Source: Pseudomonas paralactis
GTDB taxonomy: Bacteria > Pseudomonadota > Gammaproteobacteria > Pseudomonadales > Pseudomonadaceae
Length of the DNA: 64,000 nucleotides
Direction of reading: 5' to 3'
Assembly: GCF_001439735.1 (NCBI RefSeq)
Contig: NZ_JYLN01000002.1
Span: forward strand, 1-64,000
Position numbers and translations under genes: made by a program. Shown here one piece after another: positions 1 to 8,512 of the stretch. The notes below the pieces were generated by a model that worked only from the letters and a program-made list of their open reading frames with translations, did no database searches and had not been told where the DNA came from. Numbering within the stretch: position 1 is the first letter of the stretch; every line of letters begins with the position of its first letter.

Positions 1-84
1 CCCGTGCTAACGAACATTGACCCCTGGTCAGACCGTCGCGAATTGATGCCTGCGCTCCTACCGGCCCTTGAGGCCTTTTTGTAA
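1..84 (+). CDS. 3' end of an unidentified gene (partial)
   Basis: Frame 1 is open from the first base to a TAA at 82-84 and would encode the last 27 residues of a protein ending in LLPALEAFL. The codon choice is GC-rich like the neighbouring genes. Only the C-terminal tail is in the window, so no family can be named, and the frame could be open by chance. Confidence 0.4.
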   Translation, partial: PVLTNIDPWSDRRELMPALLPALEAFL

Positions 85-214
85 TGGGCAGATCGCGAGC
101 TGATCCAATGTTGGCCAGAAGCTGTTTAGGGCTTCCTCGAATAGGCCTGATACATAGATGCAACCGGGTACCAATGTTTGAAAAGCGGGTTGACAGTGGG
201 GGCGAGTCCATACA

Positions 215-310
215 TAGGAGCGAGCTTGCTCGCGAAAAACCTCAACGATAACGCATGCCTCCTGAATGAATGCGGCGCCTATGAGTTCTTCGCGAGCAAG
301 CTCGCTCCTA
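215..310. repeat. REP doublet (inverted pair)
   Basis: The motif TAGGAGCGAGCTTGCTCGCG at the left end is mirrored by CGCGAGCAAGCTCGCTCCTA at the right end, with about 55 bp between them. This is the usual inverted arrangement of Pseudomonas REP sequences (REPIN-like). The same motif recurs at 53211-53307. Confidence 0.85.
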
Positions 311-338
311 CAACAGCTAGATTGTATTGGCCCTGAAG

Positions 339-485
339 TCAGGGTTTCAGCGGGCGCTCCTGGTCCCGCTCGGAAAGCTCCGTGCCGTCGTCGGGGTGCT
401 TCCAGGTTTGCGGCTTTTCTTCCTCTGGCTGCTGCCGAGGATGTTCACGTTCCGGTTCATTGTGCTGCTTGTATTCGTTGCCCAT
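339..485 (-). CDS. small hydrophilic protein of unknown function
   Basis: The 48-residue product begins MGNEYKQHNEPER and is almost entirely charged and polar, rich in Glu, Pro, Gln and Arg, with no membrane segment or cysteine. The start at 485 was chosen because GGGAGGTGG lies just upstream of the ATG; longer in-frame starts have no ribosome site. Small acidic proteins of this kind are common orphans in fluorescens-group genomes, but I know of no function. It stands alone, divergent from the transporter at 684. Confidence 0.55.
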   Translation of the reverse strand: MGNEYKQHNEPEREHPRQQPEEEKPQTWKHPDDGTELSERDQERPLKP

Positions 486-683
486 AGCCACCTCCCATCC
501 GTAAGAATTGGATACAGGTTCAAGCATAGAACAGCTCTGAAAAATCGGGTGGCCGTTTGAACTGATAGCCAACACGCATCAATGCATCCATATTTGTCAC
601 TTATCATTTCTAAATGTGTCAGCCAATATCCCAAGTCTTAAGCGAAACAAGCACTTTAAAAAGAACGCTGGAGACACAAAATC

Positions 684-1991
684 ATGACTAGCCCTTCCCG
701 GCCTGACGCTGCCAGCTCGAAAGTAGGCGCTGTATTGCGCGTTACTTCGGGCAACTTCCTTGAACAGTTCGACTTCTTTCTGTTCGGTTTCTACGCTACC
801 TATATCGCCGCCGCTTTCTTCCCTGCCGCTAATGAGTTTGCGTCATTAATGATGACCTTCGCCGTATTCGGCGCGGGCTTCCTGATGCGACCGCTGGGCG
901 CAATCATTCTGGGCGCCTATATCGATGACGTGGGCCGTCGCAAAGGCTTGATCGTGACGCTGTCGATCATGGCCAGCGGTACGCTGTTGATCGTGCTGGT
1001 GCCCAGTTACCACACCATTGGCCTGTGGGCGCCGCTGCTGGTGCTGCTGGGCCGCCTGCTGCAAGGCTTCTCGGCCGGTGCTGAATTGGGCGGTGTGTCG
1101 GTTTACCTGTCTGAAATGGCCACCCCGGGCCGCAAAGGTTTCTACACCAGCTGGCAGTCGGGCAGCCAGCAGATCTCCATCGTCGTCGCCGCCGCGCTGG
1201 GCTATGGCCTGAACGTGTGGATGGAGCCGTCGGTGGTTGCCGACTGGGGCTGGCGCATTCCCTTCGCCGTTGGTTGCGTGATCATTCCGTTTATCTTTGT
1301 GCTGCGTCGCAACCTCCAGGAAACCGAAGAGTTCGCCAACCGCAAGCATCGCCCGACCATGCGTGAAGTGATGGCGACCCTGGTAAAGAACTGGACCGTG
1401 GTCATCGGCGGCATGTTGATGGTGGCCATGACCACCACCGCGTTCTACCTGATCACCGTTTACGCACCGACCTTCGGCAAGACCGTGCTGCAACTGAGCA
1501 CCTCCGACGCCCTGCTGGTGACCTTGCTGGTGGCGGTGTCGAACTTTTTCTGGCTGCCGATCGGCGGCATCCTCAGCGATCGCTTCGGCCGCAAACCGGT
1601 GCTGATCGCCATGACCGTGCTGACCGTTCTCACCGCTTATCCAGCGCTGTCCTACGTGGTTAACGCGCCAAGCTTTGCGCACATGCTGGAAACCCTGTTG
1701 TGGTTCTCCTTCCTCTACGGCCTGTACAACGGCGCAATGATCCCGGCGCTGACCGAAATCATGCCGGTAGAAGTGCGCGTGGCAGGCTTTTCCCTGGCTT
1801 ACAGCCTGGCGACTGCGGTCTTCGGTGGCTTCACGCCGGCGATTTCCACCTGGTTCATCCACATCACTGAAGACAAGGCATCCCCCGCTTACTGGATGAT
1901 GTTCGCCGCGCTGTGTGCCTTGTGTTCAACCCTGGCGTTGTATCGCCACGCCAATACCCGTGGCCAAGTCATGCAGGAGGCCGTGCAATGA
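684..1991 (+). CDS. tcuC: MFS tricarboxylate/H+ symporter (TcuC/CitA type)
   Basis: This 435-residue inner-membrane protein belongs to the metabolite:H+ symporter branch of the major facilitator superfamily. The N-terminal stretch [19 protein letters not shown] is characteristic of citrate and tricarballylate carriers (CitA, TcuC). Loop motifs typical of the family are visible ([12 protein letters not shown] after TM2, [11 protein letters not shown] between TM8 and TM9), and about twelve hydrophobic segments can be counted. It probably imports citrate or a similar tri- or dicarboxylate with protons. Its stop overlaps the start of the next gene (ATGA), so it is translationally coupled to a periplasmic binding protein, which MFS carriers do not normally need. 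Exact substrate is inferred. Confidence 0.8.
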   Translation: MTSPSRPDAASSKVGAVLRVTSGNFLEQFDFFLFGFYATYIAAAFFPAANEFASLMMTFAVFGAGFLMRPLGAIILGAYIDDVGRRKGLIVTLSIMASGTLLIVLVPSYHTIGLWAPLLVLLGRLLQGFSAGAELGGVSVYLSEMATPGRKGFYTSWQSGSQQISIVVAAALGYGLNVWMEPSVVADWGWRIPFAVGCVIIPFIFVLRRNLQETEEFANRKHRPTMREVMATLVKNWTVVIGGMLMVAMTTTAFYLITVYAPTFGKTVLQLSTSDALLVTLLVAVSNFFWLPIGGILSDRFGRKPVLIAMTVLTVLTAYPALSYVVNAPSFAHMLETLLWFSFLYGLYNGAMIPALTEIMPVEVRVAGFSLAYSLATAVFGGFTPAISTWFIHITEDKASPAYWMMFAALCALCSTLALYRHANTRGQVMQEAVQ

Positions 1992-2746
1992 AGCCGTTGT
2001 TCAAATCCCTCACGGCCGTCGTCCTCGGTGCCCTGGCGCTGACGGCCCAGGCCGAACAGCTCAAGGTGATGACCTCCGGTGGCTTCACCGCTGCCTATAA
2101 ACTGCTCGGCCCGCAATACGCCAAGCAAAGCGGTGACACCCTCGACACCATTCTCGGCCCGTCCATGGGCAAGGCGCCGGAAGCGATTCCCAACCGTCTG
2201 GCCCGCGGCGAACACGCCGATGTGGTGATCATGGTCGGCTACGCTCTGGATGAGCTGATCAAACAGGGCAAGGTCGACCCCGCCTCCCGCGTGGAATTGG
2301 CCGACTCGCGCATTGGCCTGGTGGTGAAGGAAGGCGCGGCAAAACCTGCGATCAATACTGACGCCGAACTCAAGGCCGTACTGAGCAAGGCTAAATCCGT
2401 TGCCTATTCCGATAGCGCCAGCGGTGTGTATGTCGAGAAGGAGTTGTTCAAGAAGCTCGGTATGCCGGCCAAGGGCACCATGATTGAACGCGTGCCGGTG
2501 GGCGAACAGGTGGCCAAGGGCGACTACGAAGTCGGCTTGCAGCAGGTGGCCGAATTGCTGCCGGTCAAGGGCGTGACGTTTGTCGGCAAGCTCCCGGAAA
2601 ACGTGCAGTCGGTGACACGCTTTGCGGCGGGCATTCCGGTCAACGCCGAACACCCGGACGAGGCCAAAGCGCTGCTGGAGTTCATGGCATCGCCGCAAGC
2701 TCAGCCAGCGGTGCAATCCACCGGCCTGGACTCGGTGTCACGCTGA
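1988..2746 (+). CDS. periplasmic substrate-binding protein, ModA-like
   Basis: The 252-residue product starts with a clear Sec signal ([22 protein letters not shown], cleavage after AQA) and reads as a type II periplasmic binding protein of the molybdate-binding (ModA / SBP_bac_11) family, with the opening [16 protein letters not shown] and the later [14 protein letters not shown] typical of that group. The start at 1988 is set by the overlap with the symporter stop and by GGAGG at 1976-1980. No ABC permease or ATPase follows. Many family members bind organic acids or act in sensing rather than molybdate uptake, so the ligand is unknown; the coupling suggests the substrate of the symporter. 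Confidence 0.75.
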   Translation: MKPLFKSLTAVVLGALALTAQAEQLKVMTSGGFTAAYKLLGPQYAKQSGDTLDTILGPSMGKAPEAIPNRLARGEHADVVIMVGYALDELIKQGKVDPASRVELADSRIGLVVKEGAAKPAINTDAELKAVLSKAKSVAYSDSASGVYVEKELFKKLGMPAKGTMIERVPVGEQVAKGDYEVGLQQVAELLPVKGVTFVGKLPENVQSVTRFAAGIPVNAEHPDEAKALLEFMASPQAQPAVQSTGLDSVSR

Positions 2747-3703
2747 CCGAAACGGCATCTCCCGCACCAACCGCTCCAACTCCAGCGCCGCTGGCGGCAA
2801 TGTCCGCCCGCGGCGCTTGATCAAGCCCACATTGCGCATCACCTGCGGCTCTACCAGCGGCACACTCACCAGAATCGGGTGCTCACACGCCGGCATCGCA
2901 ATCGACGGCACCATCGCCACGCCCAACCCCGCCTCCACCAGCCCGATCATCGTGGTCACGTGGTGGGTCTCGCAGATACTCGGCTTTTTCACCCGCACGC
3001 CCCGCAGCGCCTGGTCGAGCAGGAAGCGGTTGCCCGAGGTTTTGTCCACGCTGATGTAGTCGTGTTCGTAGGCTTCGGTCCAGGTCACGCTCTCACGTGT
3101 GGCCAATGGGTGGTCACGTCGACAGGCGAGCACATAACGCTCCTGCAACAACAGCTCGAACTCCACCTCGTCGGCCAGGCTACCGCTGAAGCTCACGCCG
3201 AAATCCGCTTCACCGCTTGCCACTGCATTGCTCACTTCGCCCGCACTGGCATCCAGCACACGCAGGCGAATCTTCGGATACAGCTTGTGGAATTCGGAGA
3301 TCACGTGGGGCATGAAGTAATACGCGGTGGAGGGCACACAGGCGATGGTGACGTTGCCCATGCGTGTGGACGCGACGTTGCTGATGCCCATCAAGGCGAT
3401 GTCCAGATCGTCGAGCATCCGCTCCACCTGCGGCAGGAAGGCACGCCCGACCATGGTCAGGCTGACCCGCCGCGTGGTGCGCTCGAACAGCTTCACATCG
3501 AGGGCGGACTCAAGCTTCTCGATGCGTCGGCTGAGGGCCGGTTGCGAGATTCTTATAGCCTCGGCGGCACCGCGGAAACTGCCCTTGTCTACCACGGCGC
3601 GGAAGGCCTGGAGGTCGTTGAGGTCGAAATTGATGATCACGGGAGGCAGGCCAAAGTGGTCGGGGTGACGAGCATTATCGTATGGGAGCCGGTGGGATGC
3701 CAC
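2738..3703 (-). CDS. LysR-type transcriptional regulator
   Basis: This is a standard LTTR of 321 residues from the first possible start (GTG at 3703), or 300 from the GTG at 3640, which begins with the family-like IINFDLNDLQAFRAV. I think the shorter form more likely but neither start has a good ribosome site. The N-terminal winged helix has SFRGAAEAIRISQPALSRRI, followed by the effector domain with ATRESVTW and LGVAMVPSIA. The gene is convergent with the symporter/binding-protein pair, overlapping its end by 9 bp, and is the best candidate for its regulator. Confidence 0.85.
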   Translation of the reverse strand: MASHRLPYDNARHPDHFGLPPVIINFDLNDLQAFRAVVDKGSFRGAAEAIRISQPALSRRIEKLESALDVKLFERTTRRVSLTMVGRAFLPQVERMLDDLDIALMGISNVASTRMGNVTIACVPSTAYYFMPHVISEFHKLYPKIRLRVLDASAGEVSNAVASGEADFGVSFSGSLADEVEFELLLQERYVLACRRDHPLATRESVTWTEAYEHDYISVDKTSGNRFLLDQALRGVRVKKPSICETHHVTTMIGLVEAGLGVAMVPSIAMPACEHPILVSVPLVEPQVMRNVGLIKRRGRTLPPAALELERLVREMPFRSA

Positions 3704-3932
3704 GTGTGCCGAGAGGGTTTGTCGAGATCATCCTGTTACACATATGAAGTCATACATATCAGCAGGTTATCGGCCGTATACGGCCACGCGATCGCCAAAA
3801 CGGGTCAATACTTGGAGCCTGACCTACACAACTGGAGACGTAGCAATTCATGGAAACCTACCCCTTCTGGATGGACGACGAGGTGCCGGGCATCGGCATT
3901 GATCAGTTGCTTCTTGCATCACGTCAATGGTC

Positions 3933-3953
3933 GAGTAGGATTGAATCCTACTC
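3933..3953. promoter_or_regulatory. perfect palindrome, probable ParD operator
   Basis: GAGTAGGATT at 3933-3942 and its exact reverse complement AATCCTACTC at 3944-3953 are separated by one base. The palindrome lies 20 bp before the antitoxin start. ParD-type antitoxins repress their own operon through palindromes at this place, so an operator is the natural reading. Confidence 0.6.
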
Positions 3954-3972
3954 ACCTCTGACGGATTCACCC

Positions 3973-4254
3973 ATGCGCTCAACCCAGCAAATGAGCATCA
4001 CCTTGCCCCTTGAAATGGCTGCCCTGGTCAAAGCCAAGGTGGCTACTGGCGAATATGCCAGCGAAAGTGAAGTGATTCGCGACGGGCTGCGGGCGTTGCT
4101 GGCGCGTGATCGTGCCATGGAAGATTGGCTCAGAGACGAAGTTATCCCAGCAGCGACCGCACTTGAGGCGAAGCCTGAGCTTGGGTTATCGCCAGAACAG
4201 GTTCGCGAACACATGGCGGCCAGACGTCAGCGCAAAGGCACAGGGGAAGTGTGA
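3973..4254 (+). CDS. parD: antitoxin of type II pair, ParD/CopG family
   Basis: The 93-residue protein has a ribbon-helix-helix N terminus (MSITLPLEMAALVKAKVATG, then GEYASESEVIRDGLRAL), the standard ParD pattern in which the S-E-V-I-R-D helix follows the DNA-binding strand. The start at 3973 is one of two possible (the other at 3991, MSITLP). Its stop overlaps the GTG of the toxin gene, giving translational coupling. It should neutralise the ParE-like toxin and repress the operon through the upstream palindrome. Confidence 0.8.
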   Translation: MRSTQQMSITLPLEMAALVKAKVATGEYASESEVIRDGLRALLARDRAMEDWLRDEVIPAATALEAKPELGLSPEQVREHMAARRQRKGTGEV

Positions 4255-4604
4255 GCTACTCTGTAGTTTTTTCGCCCGAGGTCTTGACCCAACTCGATGC
4301 ACTCGAAGACTACATCAGCGATGTCGGCTCCCCTCCTGTAGCAGCGCGTTTTATCGACAATCTTGTCAGCTACTGCGAAAGCCTTGCCCTGTTTCCCTTG
4401 CGTGGCATGCGCCGTGATGACCTGCTGAAACACTTGCGCATCACTCACTATCGTCGCAGCACCATTATTGCTTTCAGGGTGAGGCCTGATCTCAAAACGG
4501 TATCGATCGTGGGCGTGTTTTATGGCGGGCAAGACTACACAGCGTTATTACAAGGAGATGGGAACGAACGCTCATCGAAGTTTGAAGAGCCTGCTGAAAA
4601 CTGA
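4251..4604 (+). CDS. parE: toxin of type II pair, ParE/RelE superfamily
   Basis: The 117-residue product begins with GTG inside the antitoxin stop. The sequence pattern (YSVVFSPEVLTQLDALEDYI, then ARFIDNLVSYC, FPLRGMRRDDLL, and YRRSTIIAFRV..VSIVGVFYGGQDY) matches ParE toxins, whose characterised members inhibit DNA gyrase. It follows ParD directly in the usual antitoxin-toxin order. The last part of the coding sequence forms a hairpin that may end transcription. Confidence 0.8.
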   Translation: MSYSVVFSPEVLTQLDALEDYISDVGSPPVAARFIDNLVSYCESLALFPLRGMRRDDLLKHLRITHYRRSTIIAFRVRPDLKTVSIVGVFYGGQDYTALLQGDGNERSSKFEEPAEN

Positions 4605-4614
4605 TCAGCAGGCT
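4588..4614. terminator. hairpin terminator after parDE
   Basis: AGCCTGCTGA at 4588-4597 pairs with TCAGCAGGCT at 4605-4614, followed by TTTT. The stem overlaps the toxin stop codon and sits between the convergent toxin and deacetylase genes. Confidence 0.6.
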
Positions 4615-4622
4615 TTTAGCGC

Positions 4623-5660
4623 TTAGTCGCCTGATCGCTTCCCCCAAGCCGCTGGCGTACTGAAAAATGCCTGCGCGTTACTGTCCAGGGTCTCCAGGTG
4701 ATAACCACCCTCCTGCACGATCAGGCACGGCAGCCCCAGCCCTCGAATGCGCTGCCCTAACCGCGCGAAGCCTTCGCGCGTCACCGAGACTTTGCTTTGG
4801 GGGTCCAGCTCGTAGATATCAAAGCCCAGTGACAACACCAGCACATCCGCCGAGAAGCTCTTCACCGCTGCCAGGGCCTGCTCCAGCTTTTCGAAGAACA
4901 CCGCTTCGCTGGCACCATGTGGCATAGGCAGGTTGAGGTTGTACCCTTCGCCGGCGCCGTTGCCTTTTTCCTCGGCAAAGCCTGTTACGCCCGGATAGAA
5001 GTTGGTCGGGTCGCCGTGGATCGACACATACAGCACGTCATTGCGGTCGTAGAAAATCTCCTGGATGCCTTGGCCGTGGTGCATGTCGGTATCGAGCACC
5101 GCGACGCGCTGGAAGCCTTGGCGTAACGCTTGCGCAGCCACCGCCGCATTATTGATGTAACAGAAGCCGCCCGCCGCATCGAAGCGGGCGTGATGCCCCG
5201 GTGGCCGACACAAGGCGTAGGCGGCAGGTGCGCCATCGAGGATCGCCTTGGCAGCGGCAACCGCGCTCTGGGCTGACCAATACGCCGAGCGCCAGGTCAG
5301 TTCACCGATCGGGCAACTGCCATCAGCCAGGTAACGTGCCGCCTGGGCCAGAATGCCGCGCAGGGCGTTGGGCTCGCGTACGAAGATGTTGGACATGACT
5401 TCGTCGCCCCAGTCTTCGGGGATTTCCTTCCAGCGCTGGTGAGCTTCTTGAAGAAAATCCAGGTACGCAGCGCCGTGCACGGCGAGCAGCGGTTCCATAC
5501 CGTAGTCGCTCGGTTGCTGGATATCAAAGCCCAGGGTTTGCGCAGCCAGCAGCAGGTTGCGCGCACGCTCGGGGACCTCCTGTGGTGTGCGCATCTGGCC
5601 ACGAGAATAGTAACTGCGTGGGTGATGCAGCAGTTGTTCGGGATGGAAAAACGTATTCAT
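4623..5660 (-). CDS. acetylpolyamine amidohydrolase (histone-deacetylase family)
   Basis: The 345-residue zinc hydrolase has all class hallmarks: CRPPGHHARFD with the catalytic His pair, DTDMHHGQG with zinc-ligand Asp and His, and LSLGFDIYELDP with the last zinc ligand. The size and loop pattern fit bacterial acetylpolyamine deacetylases (the P. aeruginosa PA0321/PA1409 type) rather than true histone deacetylases. It would remove acetyl groups from acetylputrescine or acetylcadaverine in the cytoplasm. The start at 5660 is set by GGAG seven bases upstream. It lies on the same strand as the M20 hydrolase and permease upstream, with a REP doublet between, so it may or may not share their transcript. 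Confidence 0.85.
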   Translation of the reverse strand: MNTFFHPEQLLHHPRSYYSRGQMRTPQEVPERARNLLLAAQTLGFDIQQPSDYGMEPLLAVHGAAYLDFLQEAHQRWKEIPEDWGDEVMSNIFVREPNALRGILAQAARYLADGSCPIGELTWRSAYWSAQSAVAAAKAILDGAPAAYALCRPPGHHARFDAAGGFCYINNAAVAAQALRQGFQRVAVLDTDMHHGQGIQEIFYDRNDVLYVSIHGDPTNFYPGVTGFAEEKGNGAGEGYNLNLPMPHGASEAVFFEKLEQALAAVKSFSADVLVLSLGFDIYELDPQSKVSVTREGFARLGQRIRGLGLPCLIVQEGGYHLETLDSNAQAFFSTPAAWGKRSGD

Positions 5661-5688
5661 AGGATGCTCCTGGATAAACACAGAACCT

Positions 5689-5775
5689 GTGGGAGCTGGC
5701 TTGCCTGCGATTGCGCACGGTCAGAGCACAATGTACTGCCTGCTTCACCGCTATCGCAGGCAAGCCAGCTCCCAC
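5689..5775. repeat. REP doublet (inverted pair)
   Basis: GTGGGAGCTGGCTTGCCTGCG at the left end is mirrored at the right end, separated by about 45 bp. This is the second REP sequence class of the window, and the same half-motifs recur in the tandem array near 24.6-25.0 kb. Confidence 0.85.
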
Positions 5776-5794
5776 ATGGGCACGGCGTCAGCCT

Positions 5795-7027
5795 TTATAA
5801 ATGAACCTGGCCGGCGCGTTTCAACACGGCGTTGAGCAATACATCGGTGCCCTGGCGCACGTCTTCGGGCAAGACGTCTTCGGCTTCGTTGTGGCTCAGG
5901 CCACCGACGCAGGGGATGAAGATCATCGCGGTCGGGCAATAGCGCGCCAAGTGGATAGCATCGTGGCCGGCGCCGCTGATGATGGTCTGCTGGCTGTAGC
6001 CCAGCGCGTCCACCGACGCTTGCACACAGGCCACGCACTCAGCATCGAACGGCGTGGCCGGGCTGAGCCAGTGCGGTGTGATGGTCACGCTGAGGCCACG
6101 GTTGTCGGCAATCGCCTGCAGGCGGGCGCGCACTTGCTGCTCCATGGCGTCGATATCGGCGTCGCGGTGATGACGCAGATCGACAGTGAAGTCGAGCACA
6201 CCGGGAATGGTGTTGCGCGACGACTTGGCGATGCTCAACTCACCCACCGTAGTCAGGCCATGCGGGGCAAAATCGGCAGCGAGGTTTTCCAGCGCCTGGA
6301 TCATTTTTGCGGCGCCGTATAAAGCATCTTTGCGCAGCGCCATCGGCGTGGTGCCAGCATGGGCGGCCATGCCTTCGACCCGTACATCGAGCCAGCGAAT
6401 CGCCTGGCCGCCGGTCACCACGCCGATACTATTGGCGTTGTCTTCCAGGATCGGGCCTTGCTCGATATGCGCTTCGAAATACGCATCCACCGCCCCACCC
6501 AATGCCCGCTCACCGTTATAGCCGGTGGTGCGCAACGCCTCGGCTACGCTGACGCCATCACCGTCGGTGGTCGCCAACGCCTTGTCCAGCGCGAGGGCAC
6601 CAGTAAAGACCGCCGAGCCCAGCATCGCCGGGGTGAAACGCGCGCCTTCTTCGTTGGTCCACACCGCGATTTCCAGGGGCTTGCGCGTCTGGATGCCGTG
6701 GTCGTCGAGGCTGCGGATCACCTCCAGGCCCGCCAATACGCCGTACACACCATCGAAACGCCCGCCTTCGGGCTGGGTATCAAGGTGGCTGCCGATCATC
6801 ACCGGGGCCGCGTCATTGTCGGCACCCGAGCGACGGGCGAACAGGTTGCCGATGGCATCCACGCTCAACGTCAGGCCAGCGGCTTTACACCAGTGACTGA
6901 ACAGCTCGCGACCGGCCTTGTCTTCGGCGCTCAATGCCAGGCGACAGCTGCCACCGCGTGCGGTCGCGCCGATCTCGGCCATGTCCATCAGGCTACGCCA
7001 CAGGCGCTCGCCATTAATCTTCAACAT
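5795..7027 (-). CDS. M20-family Zn-dependent amidohydrolase (allantoate / N-carbamoyl amino acid type)
   Basis: The 410-residue protein is a member of the allantoate amidohydrolase / beta-ureidopropionase / N-carbamoyl-L-amino-acid hydrolase group. Zinc and catalytic motifs are present: GSHLDTQPEGGRFDGVYGVL, TNEEGARFTPAMLGS, EAHIEQGPILE, the dimerisation-domain AAHAGTTPM and the closing SGAGHDAIHLA. The start at 7027 follows GAGGGAG. Only 11 bp separate it from the upstream permease, so the two form an operon for uptake and hydrolysis of a ureido or carbamoyl compound. Family members cannot be told apart by reading alone. Confidence 0.8.
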   Translation of the reverse strand: MLKINGERLWRSLMDMAEIGATARGGSCRLALSAEDKAGRELFSHWCKAAGLTLSVDAIGNLFARRSGADNDAAPVMIGSHLDTQPEGGRFDGVYGVLAGLEVIRSLDDHGIQTRKPLEIAVWTNEEGARFTPAMLGSAVFTGALALDKALATTDGDGVSVAEALRTTGYNGERALGGAVDAYFEAHIEQGPILEDNANSIGVVTGGQAIRWLDVRVEGMAAHAGTTPMALRKDALYGAAKMIQALENLAADFAPHGLTTVGELSIAKSSRNTIPGVLDFTVDLRHHRDADIDAMEQQVRARLQAIADNRGLSVTITPHWLSPATPFDAECVACVQASVDALGYSQQTIISGAGHDAIHLARYCPTAMIFIPCVGGLSHNEAEDVLPEDVRQGTDVLLNAVLKRAGQVHL

Positions 7028-7038
7028 TGCTGACTCCC

Positions 7039-8355
7039 TCAACTGTGTGCCATTTCCAGGCGGTGGGCCGTGGCGTGGCGGCGGGACAAGGCCAGCACGC
7101 ATACCAACGAAACCGCCGCGATCACGCTGTAAAACACTGCCATCGGCCACCACTGGCCCAGGTATTGATGGGCCAGCCAGGTGCCGATCAACGGTGTCAG
7201 GCCGCCGGCCAGCGCGCCGCATACCTGGTAAGCCAGGGAGATCGCGGTGTAGCGCACACGGGTTTCAAACAGGCCGCTGACAAAACCTGCGATGACGGCG
7301 TAGAACGACGCCATGCACACCACCGCCAGGGCTATGCCGAGGATGATCAACGGCGCCTGGCCGCTGCTGACCAGGACGAACATCGGGTACGGCGAGGCCA
7401 TTGCCAGCACGCACATGGCGCACAGAAACCGCGTAGCACCGACCTTCTCCGCCACCCAGGCAGCCAGCGGCTGAACGCAGAACTGAATAATGGCGACGAA
7501 GAACAGGCATTCCAGAATCAACGAGCGCGGCAGGTTAAGTTGCTGAGTGCTGTAGGCAATCATGAAGGTGTTGGTGAAATACACGCCGGCAATCCCCAAG
7601 GTGTTGGCGCCAATGCACAACAACAGTGGACGCCAAGCGGTCTTCAGCACTTCCAGCACGGGGGCTTGGTCCTGCTTGATCGCCCGGGCTTTTTCCGCCA
7701 GGGCCTTGTCTTCGAGGAACTCCGGCGACTCATTTACACCCAGGCGAATCGCCAGGCCGACGACCAACAGCAAGGCACTGGCCAGGAACGGCAGGCGCCA
7801 GCCCCAACTGAGCAAGTCTTCTTCCGGCAGACGCGTGACGGCACTGAACGCCAGCAAGGAAAGGATCAAACCCGCCGGGCTGCCCAGCTGCGCGAAGGAT
7901 GCAAAGAAGTTACGACGCCCCTTTGGCGCATGTTCCCCGGCCATCAACACCGCCCCGCCCCACTCACCGCCCACCGCAATGCCCTGTACTACCCGCAACA
8001 GGATCAGCAGCACCGGTGCGGCAGCGCCGATCTGGGCGTAGGTCGGCAATAGGCCGATGCACACCGTGACCACGCCCATCATCACGAGGGTAATCACCAG
8101 GGACTTCTTGCGGCCGATGCGGTCGCCGATATGGCCGAACACGATGCCGCCCAACGGCCGCGCAAAAAAGCCCACGGCGAAGGTGCCGAACGCGGCCATG
8201 GTGCTGAACAATTTATCATCGGAGGGGAAGAACAGCTGACCGAACACCAGCGCCGCAGCGGTGGCATAGATGTAAAAGTCGTACCACTCGATCATGGTGC
8301 CGATAAAAGCGGCGGCCGCGGCACGGCGAGGCTGCGGCGAAGCGGAAGGCTTCAT
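7039..8355 (-). CDS. MHS-family MFS permease
   Basis: This 438-residue inner-membrane carrier has the metabolite:H+ symporter signatures AAFIGTMIEWYDFYIYATAA, GHIGDRIGRKKSLV and GGEWGGAVLMAGEHAPKGRRNFFAS, closest in look to ShiA-type and other aromatic or organic-acid symporters. About twelve hydrophobic segments can be seen. It is transcribed with the M20 amidohydrolase and divergently from the LysR gene at 8513, which probably controls both. The substrate is likely the compound hydrolysed by the downstream enzyme; this is inference from context. Confidence 0.8.
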   Translation of the reverse strand: MKPSASPQPRRAAAAAFIGTMIEWYDFYIYATAAALVFGQLFFPSDDKLFSTMAAFGTFAVGFFARPLGGIVFGHIGDRIGRKKSLVITLVMMGVVTVCIGLLPTYAQIGAAAPVLLILLRVVQGIAVGGEWGGAVLMAGEHAPKGRRNFFASFAQLGSPAGLILSLLAFSAVTRLPEEDLLSWGWRLPFLASALLLVVGLAIRLGVNESPEFLEDKALAEKARAIKQDQAPVLEVLKTAWRPLLLCIGANTLGIAGVYFTNTFMIAYSTQQLNLPRSLILECLFFVAIIQFCVQPLAAWVAEKVGATRFLCAMCVLAMASPYPMFVLVSSGQAPLIILGIALAVVCMASFYAVIAGFVSGLFETRVRYTAISLAYQVCGALAGGLTPLIGTWLAHQYLGQWWPMAVFYSVIAAVSLVCVLALSRRHATAHRLEMAHS

Positions 8356-8466
8356 GGGGCTGGCTCCTTTGTTTATTTTTTTGGCAGGAGAAGGTCAAAC
8401 CGGTGCGCTCTGGTGGCGCTCGTTAAGCCTGATTTTTCGGCCAGAGGCTATGATTAGTCAATTTTC

Positions 8467-8490
8467 TATTTATTATCTTGATTATAAATA
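8467..8490. promoter_or_regulatory. AT-rich inverted repeat between divergent genes
   Basis: TATTTAT at 8467-8473 and ATAAATA at 8484-8490 form an interrupted dyad 22 bp before the LysR gene, within an AT-rich stretch of the 157-bp divergent region. LysR regulators usually bind dyads of this size between themselves and the target gene. Confidence 0.4.
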
Positions 8491-8512
8491 GCGCTTATTA
8501 TCGAGCCACGCC

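Noticed and set aside
347..634. 95-residue minus-strand frame near the left end
   Set aside because: It overlaps the better-supported 48-residue gene in another frame and has no ribosome site.
846..1862. 338-residue frame on the minus strand under the symporter gene
   Set aside because: It is an antisense shadow of a GC-rich gene, full of His, Gln and Arg, with no ribosome site or motif. The same applies to 20836-22026 and 54124-55311.
4623..5660. true histone deacetylase or acetoin utilisation AcuC
   Set aside because: The size and sequence pattern fit bacterial acetylpolyamine amidohydrolases better, and no acetoin genes are nearby.
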